Assembly: GCA_903850725.1 (NCBI GenBank)
Contig: CAINMG010000131.1
Coordinates: 1 to 6,001 of the forward strand
DNA from: Candidatus Staskawiczbacteria bacterium
Lineage (GTDB): Bacteria; Patescibacteriota; Minisyncoccia; Minisyncoccales; Staskawiczbacteraceae
Direction: 5' to 3'
DNA length: 6,001 nucleotides
Part shown: positions 3,519 through 6,001 of the stretch, in pieces
How the letters are laid out: every line of letters starts with the position of its first letter
How positions within the stretch are numbered: position 1 is the stretch's first letter
Made by a program: the position numbers and the translations under genes
Notes under the pieces: generated by a model
Told to the model about the DNA's origin: nothing
The model's input: the letters and a program-made list of their open reading frames with translations, nothing else
Databases searched by the model: none

Positions 3519-5174
3519 TTACTTCTTTTTTAGGTTTAAAAAACCTGTTTGGCTTAATACAAAATTACGGAAAGATTCAATTTCTGGAAATTTCATAAAG
3601 TGCCCCACTGCCATATAGCTTAAAAATCCTAAACCTCCAGCAATTGCTGTTTGCATAAATAAAATAATAAATCTTGAACTGCCAAAAAATCCACCAAAAA
3701 TTTGACGCACAATATAGGCTACAACCATAGCTAAAATTGTAGCAAATAAAGTTTTAATAAAAAATGTAAATAAATTTTTGTATCTTATTTCTTTTATTTT
3801 AAATTTTAAAAATATTAATAACAAAATAAACTGCAAAATCACATCTATAGAAATTGCTAAAGGCAAACCTATTACAGCTAAATTTTGCACATTGTCTATT
3901 CTTATTAAATACTGCACAAAATATGAAAAAGCATTTGGAAATTTTAAAAGCCATACAAATAAATAGGCTAAAGGTGCTAAAATCAAAACACTAAAAATAC
4001 TTACCAGTGCTGGAATTGCCGTACTCTTATTTGCATAAAAAGCTCTTGAAACTAAAAATATTAAACCTTGGGCAAACAAAGAAATCATAAAAATACCAAA
4101 ACAAGCAGCAGTCAATTTTGTAGAAGTCCAATCAAATCTGCCAGCGCCAAAAACCAATCTTACTAAATGAGCTCTTAAAATATAGCAAAGCCCTGAAGCT
4201 GGAACTATTAAAAATAAAATCTGGCGAAATACAGAATAAAATTTATCTAGAAAATCTTGTTTATCGTTTCTAGATACTGCCAAACTTAAAGCTGGAAAAA
4301 CAGCTGTAGCAAATGGAATAGCAATTAAACCAATAATTGGCATTGCTAAATCATTTGCTAAACTAAACACGCTAACACTCCCTGCAACCAAAGTAGAACC
4401 AATAACAGTAATTATAATTAAATTTATTTGACTAGCAGTAAGACCAATGGCCCTTGGTATGGTTAACTTAATTGTAAGTAAAAAATCTTTATCAAAGAAA
4501 TTAAACGAGTTGGCAAATTTAAAACCTGTTTTTAAAAATGATGGTATTTGAATAGCCAAATGCATAATAGCTCCAAGGATAATCCCCCAAGCAAGTCCCT
4601 TAATTCCCATAACAGGCACAAAAAATAATATTCCTATTATACTACCCAAATTATATAAAATTGGTGAAATGCTAGTTATCAAAAATCTTTTAAAAACCAT
4701 CAGCACAGCAGAAATCATATTTGAAAGCCCCATTAATATTGGGCTTAAAAACATTATGCGCGTTAATTCCACAGTAATTAATTTTTTATCTTCAGAAAAT
4801 CCTGGAGCAATTAAAGAAATTAACTGTGGAGTAAAAATAAATAAAATACTACAAACAGCAACTAAAATTATTAAACACAAGTTAAATAAATTTGATAAGT
4901 ATTTAAAAGCAGATTCTCTATTTTTATTTAAGTTATCTGTAAAAATGGGAATTACAGCTACAGAAATAGCTCCCATCATAAGTACCATAGCTACAAAATC
5001 TGGGATTCTAAATGCAGTAAAATACACATCAAGCTCGCTACCTGCATTAAAAGTGCTGGCCAATAATCTATCTCTTAAAAGACCAAGTAAAAAACTAAAA
5101 AAAGAAGCAACTGAAATTATTAAAGCTGCTATGCTCACTTTTTCTGTTTTTAAGTTTAAAATTTTATTGAACAT
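3519..5174 (-). CDS. murJ: MurJ/MviN lipid II flippase
   Basis: This 551-residue polytopic membrane protein belongs to the MurJ branch of the MOP exporter superfamily. In peptidoglycan synthesis, MurJ moves undecaprenyl-linked lipid II from the inner to the outer face of the cytoplasmic membrane. Family marks are the first membrane segment followed by LLRDRLLA (Arg34, Arg36), AFRIPDF (Arg57), MGAISVAVIPIF (67-78), LIAPGF (121-126), the mid-protein PRAIGLTASQINLII (240-254) and SLANDLAMPIIGLIAIPFATAVFPALS (271-297). Further on are RLVFGAGRFDWTST (339-352) and AQGLIFLVSRAFYANKSTAIPA (368-389). The conserved arginines correspond to residues lining the central cavity in characterised MurJ. About 14 membrane segments fit the length, and nothing is truncated. 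No Shine-Dalgarno sequence precedes the ATG at 5174; it follows the upstream gene's stop by 6 bp, so translational coupling is plausible. Base composition is AT-rich, like the flanks and unlike the island. Confidence 0.93.
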   Translation of the reverse strand: MFNKILNLKTEKVSIAALIISVASFFSFLLGLLRDRLLASTFNAGSELDVYFTAFRIPDFVAMVLMMGAISVAVIPIFTDNLNKNRESAFKYLSNLFNLCLIILVAVCSILFIFTPQLISLIAPGFSEDKKLITVELTRIMFLSPILMGLSNMISAVLMVFKRFLITSISPILYNLGSIIGILFFVPVMGIKGLAWGIILGAIMHLAIQIPSFLKTGFKFANSFNFFDKDFLLTIKLTIPRAIGLTASQINLIIITVIGSTLVAGSVSVFSLANDLAMPIIGLIAIPFATAVFPALSLAVSRNDKQDFLDKFYSVFRQILFLIVPASGLCYILRAHLVRLVFGAGRFDWTSTKLTAACFGIFMISLFAQGLIFLVSRAFYANKSTAIPALVSIFSVLILAPLAYLFVWLLKFPNAFSYFVQYLIRIDNVQNLAVIGLPLAISIDVILQFILLLIFLKFKIKEIRYKNLFTFFIKTLFATILAMVVAYIVRQIFGGFFGSSRFIILFMQTAIAGGLGFLSYMAVGHFMKFPEIESFRNFVLSQTGFLNLKKK

Positions 5175-5180
5175 AAAAAA

Positions 5181-5900
5181 TTATTTTATTTCGCGGATTA
5201 TACCAACTGGAGTGCATTCATCGGTTTGACCCAAGGGGTTATCTTTAATTGCGCGAGCCACAAATTTCCGGTCAACTCCTGATGTTGCACCAAGAATATT
5301 TACTCCAATATCATTTGCATCTACAATTGCTACTTTTACTCCATCAAGCTTTTCTGAAATTTCTTTTGCAACTTTATTTGCCTTAATTGGGCCTTTAGAT
5401 ACATATTTATTATATGGTGGAATTGCGTAAGGTACTGCCCCATCAATTGATCTAGCCTTATCCCCTGCTAATATATAAAACACTCCCCTCACCCCAAAAA
5501 CTTTAAATATTGCGCCGAAAAATGCAGAAAATAAAATGCGTAAAATCCCCACTTCTTCAATGGCAAGTTGCATTGTTTGTGGACTTCCAAGACCAATTCC
5601 AATAGGAGTTTTGGTTACATACTTTGACAAAAAAACTGCCATTTTACTAGGCTTTATACTGTCTAAGTGGTAACTTCTGCCCTGAGTAACTGCCACAGCT
5701 TTTTCAGACACAAAAACAATATCTTCTGGCAAAAGATAACCTTTAGCATATTGTCGCACAATAAAAGAAATATCTTTATCTTCAGGAGTAATTAATTTTG
5801 TTTTTACAGGATATCTCGCATATCTTTTGGTCACCTGCCCTGAGCTTGTCGAAGGGACTTCAATTATTAAATTTTTATTTTTATTTGGCTGTAATTCCAT
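5181..5900 (-). CDS. Coenzyme F420-0:L-glutamate ligase-like (CofE-like) protein
   Basis: This 239-residue protein resembles the CofE/FbiB-N family, which adds glutamate to coenzyme F420-0 using GTP. Supporting segments are RYARYPVKTKLITPED (26-41), DIVFVSEKAVAVTQGR (60-75), VRGVFYILAG (137-146), a Pro/Tyr segment IPPYNKYVSKGP (160-171) and VKVAIVDANDIGVNILG (188-204) with Asp194, Asn196 and Asp197 as possible metal or nucleotide contacts. The C-terminus has DECTPVGIIREI. It is in the usual range for the core domain. No other F420 gene is visible, and bacteria with reduced genomes carry divergent members whose substrate is unknown, so F420 activity is not assured. A dispersed-repeat peptide (residues 15-22) interrupts the N-terminus in frame. 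No clear ribosome site precedes the ATG at 5900. It ends 6 bp before murJ and is probably co-transcribed with it. Confidence 0.75.
   Translation of the reverse strand: MELQPNKNKNLIIEVPSTSSGQVTKRYARYPVKTKLITPEDKDISFIVRQYAKGYLLPEDIVFVSEKAVAVTQGRSYHLDSIKPSKMAVFLSKYVTKTPIGIGLGSPQTMQLAIEEVGILRILFSAFFGAIFKVFGVRGVFYILAGDKARSIDGAVPYAIPPYNKYVSKGPIKANKVAKEISEKLDGVKVAIVDANDIGVNILGATSGVDRKFVARAIKDNPLGQTDECTPVGIIREIK
5834..5857 (-). repeat. Dispersed CCTTCGACAAGCTCAGG repeat inside the CofE-like gene
   Basis: Read on the minus strand, CCCTTCGACAAGCTCAGGGC encodes the peptide PSTSSGQ within the ligase-like protein (residues 16-22). From memory, this word is a very widespread dispersed repeat in uncultured bacteria and normally lies between genes. 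Here it sits in frame, just before the conserved RYARYPVKT start of the domain, so it has apparently been tolerated as an insertion. Confidence 0.75.
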
Positions 5901-5951
5901 AATTATTTATCTTAATACTTTTTTTACTATTTTACAATCTGTTCAAAACTC

Positions 5952-5980
5952 ACAAAATAAAATCCGTTTTTATAACGGAT
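5952..5980 (-). terminator. Intrinsic terminator of a gene beyond the right edge
   Basis: ATCCGTT (5962-5968) and AACGGAT (5974-5980) form a 7-bp stem with a 5-nt loop. On the minus strand it is followed by TTTATTTT. It would end a minus-strand transcript entering from the right. The stretch from here to the ATG at 5900 must then hold the promoter of the ligase-murJ pair, but I find only weak candidates (TTGTAA-17-TAAGAT, four of six matches each). Confidence 0.65.
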
Positions 5981-6001
5981 CTCATTTTTTAAAAAAAATA
6001 T

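Noticed and set aside
4669..5229. 186-residue plus-strand open frame
   Set aside because: Entirely a shadow of murJ, whose family assignment is secure.

Overview
The window looks like part of a genome from the candidate phyla radiation (Patescibacteria). The flanking DNA is AT-rich, and its genes have weak or no Shine-Dalgarno sequences. A MurJ-type lipid II flippase lies just behind an F420-0:glutamate-ligase-like gene, and a small nuclease-like protein of a type I associate with this group sits at the other end. Two short dispersed repeats known from many uncultured bacteria are also present: a CGTCATTGCGAGGAG...AAGCAATCT element after murJ, and a CCTTCGACAAGCTCAGG element inside the ligase-like gene. 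This placement is an inference from gene style; no rRNA is present to confirm it.

Layout from left to right, with every convincing gene on the minus strand: a plus-strand terminator (1-24); a nuclease-like small protein (26-529); a terminator (577-606); an island of four small GC-richer genes (716-3109) separated by repeated, strongly folded intergenic elements; a perfect-consensus sigma-70 promoter for that island (3339-3367); a terminator and dispersed repeat; murJ (3519-5174); the ligase-like gene (5181-5900); and a terminator for a gene beyond the right edge.

The island is the most unusual part. Read on the minus strand, it begins with a TTGACA-17-TATAAT promoter and a roughly 220-nt leader carrying a long hairpin. 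Four unrelated small genes follow, each with a good Shine-Dalgarno sequence: a 115-aa protein resembling a small CRISPR-associated, Rossmann-like family; a 255-aa protein of unknown function; a 100-aa zinc-ribbon protein; and a 96-aa basic membrane protein ending in eight arginines. After each gene comes a structured element. Genes 1 and 2 are followed by two diverged copies of a ~133-bp element (B). Genes 3 and 4 are followed by two identical copies of a 45-bp hairpin repeat (A), each next to a second hairpin with GGGAG/CTCCC ends. The array ends in a strong intrinsic terminator. One promoter, single-gene units, same orientation and folded repeats between genes recall an integron cassette array. 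However, no integrase and no canonical attC core motifs are visible, so this is a hypothesis about a cassette-like system, not an identification.

The murJ pair is ordinary housekeeping: the ligase-like gene and murJ are 6 bp apart and probably co-transcribed. MurJ flips lipid II for peptidoglycan synthesis, while the role of the F420-ligase-like protein in such a reduced genome is not clear from the sequence.
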